From Pueribacillus theae (GTDB lineage: Bacteria > Bacillota > Bacilli > Bacillales > UBA6769), in NCBI RefSeq assembly GCF_003097615.1, contig NZ_QCZG01000001.1, forward strand, positions 1 through 64,000: a stretch of DNA of 64,000 nucleotides. Direction: 5' to 3'. The notes beneath the pieces are model-generated. The model ran no database searches. It saw only the letters and a list, made by a program, of their open reading frames with translations, and was not told where the DNA came from. The position numbers were made by a program, and so were the translations under genes. Positions 63,516 to 64,000 of this stretch are shown piece by piece (within the stretch, counting starts at the first letter, position 1; each line of letters begins with the position of its first letter).

Positions 63516-64000
63516 GTGGCGACTCACACTGAACAACTATCCCATCGCAAAAAGAGCGCCTTATGGGATTGGTTAACAACTGTTGACCACAAAAAAATTG
63601 CTATTTTGTACTGTCTTGCCGGTCTTTTCTTTTTCATTCTTGGGGGGATTGAAGCAGTATTAATTCGTATTCAGTTGCTATATCCGGAATTTAGCTTCGT
63701 TTCCGCACAAACGTTCAATGAATTAATCACAATGCACGGTACAACGATGATTTTCTTGGCTGCAATGCCTATTTTCCTTGGATTGATGAACGCGGTTGTT
63801 CCGCTTCAAATCGGAGCGAGAGATGTTGCGTTTCCGTTCATGAATGCACTTGGATTGTGGCTGTTTATTTTTGGTGGTTTGCTTCTTAACATGAGCTGGT
63901 TCCTTGGTGGAGCACCTGACGCTGGTTGGACGGCTTATGCGCCTTTATCTACAGACTATGCCGGAACAAGCGGGATGGACTACTATGTTTTAGGGCTGCA
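63516..64000 (+). CDS. ctaD: Cytochrome c oxidase subunit I (partial, runs off window)
   Basis: The first 161 codons, cut by the window edge. GTG 63516 with AAGGAGG 7-8 nt upstream. Begins VATHTEQLSHRKKSALWDWL and contains WLTTVDHKKIAILY and TMHGTTMIFLAAMP, where His is the low-spin heme a ligand. Catalytic subunit of the caa3 oxidase; the heme a3-CuB part lies beyond 64000. Confidence 0.95.
   Translation, partial: MATHTEQLSHRKKSALWDWLTTVDHKKIAILYCLAGLFFFILGGIEAVLIRIQLLYPEFSFVSAQTFNELITMHGTTMIFLAAMPIFLGLMNAVVPLQIGARDVAFPFMNALGLWLFIFGGLLLNMSWFLGGAPDAGWTAYAPLSTDYAGTSGMDYYVLGL

Overview
The window is a low-to-moderate GC, spore-former-type Firmicute chromosome segment. It clearly comes from a member of the Bacillaceae. 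The gene content is that of Bacillus subtilis: the yqg-comG-yqh block, ykuL/ccpC/ykuS, rnjA, pdhABCD, typA-ylaH-ylaI-ylaJ-ylaL-glsA-ylaN-ftsW-pyc and ctaA/ctaBCD. Strong AGGAGG ribosome-binding sites, many TTG/GTG starts, a comG competence operon, a Spo0E-like phosphatase and a YhcN/YlaJ spore lipoprotein fit this. I cannot name the species from sequence alone.

Layout. (1) 1-620: the tail of a tRNA cluster (CAU-anticodon Ile2-type, Ser, Phe), with a broken 5' half-copy of tRNA-Phe. (2) 0.7-9.4 kb: sodA, an MFS permease, a small MltG-like protein, rpmG, folate cyclo-ligase, thiF, yqgQ, a lipoteichoic acid synthase-family protein and a LysM/M14 peptidase. (3) 9.4-13.2 kb: TPP riboswitch followed by thiE-thiS-thiG-thiO-thiD. 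(4) 13.2-18 kb, minus strand: the complete comGA-GG DNA-uptake pseudopilus operon, with aroK and yqzE at its end. (5) 18-24 kb: tRNA-Gln, small yqg genes, yqhG/yqhH (SNF2 helicase), rhodanese and lipM. (6) 24-30 kb: a B12-dependent ribonucleotide reductase behind a paired NrdR-type operator, two phosphodiesterase/lipase-type genes and a biotin carboxylase without a carrier gene. (7) 30-38.6 kb: Spo0E-like ORF, darB-like CBS protein, an efflux permease, ccpC, ykuS, peroxiredoxin, ktrC, rnjA, def. (8) 39-44 kb: pdhABCD. (9) 44-55 kb: small conserved genes, typA and the yla genes, glutaminase. (10) 55-64 kb: ftsW, pyc and the heme A / cytochrome caa3 genes, with ctaD running off the right edge.

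The genes fall into a few functional groups. Thiamine synthesis (thi operon plus the displaced thiF) supplies TPP for the pyruvate dehydrogenase E1. LipM belongs to the lipoylation relay that serves E2. PDH and pyruvate carboxylase share pyruvate at the head of the TCA cycle. ctaA/B make heme A for the caa3 oxidase encoded by ctaC/D. SodA and the 2-Cys peroxiredoxin handle oxidative by-products.

Nearly everything is conserved housekeeping sequence, and I found no convincing undescribed multigene system. The unusual material is small-scale: a MITE-like repeat family with terminal inverted repeats (four copies, one immediately upstream of ccpC), the duplicated tRNA-Phe fragment, the NrdR double operator, a repeated TATAGTACAG motif and a CG-centred palindrome upstream of pdhA, a small membrane ORF with a perfect ribosome-binding site but only AUA where its start should be, and several genes missing relative to the usual B. 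subtilis neighbourhood (gcvT-PA-PB, rpoY, dapH/dapL, ylaK).
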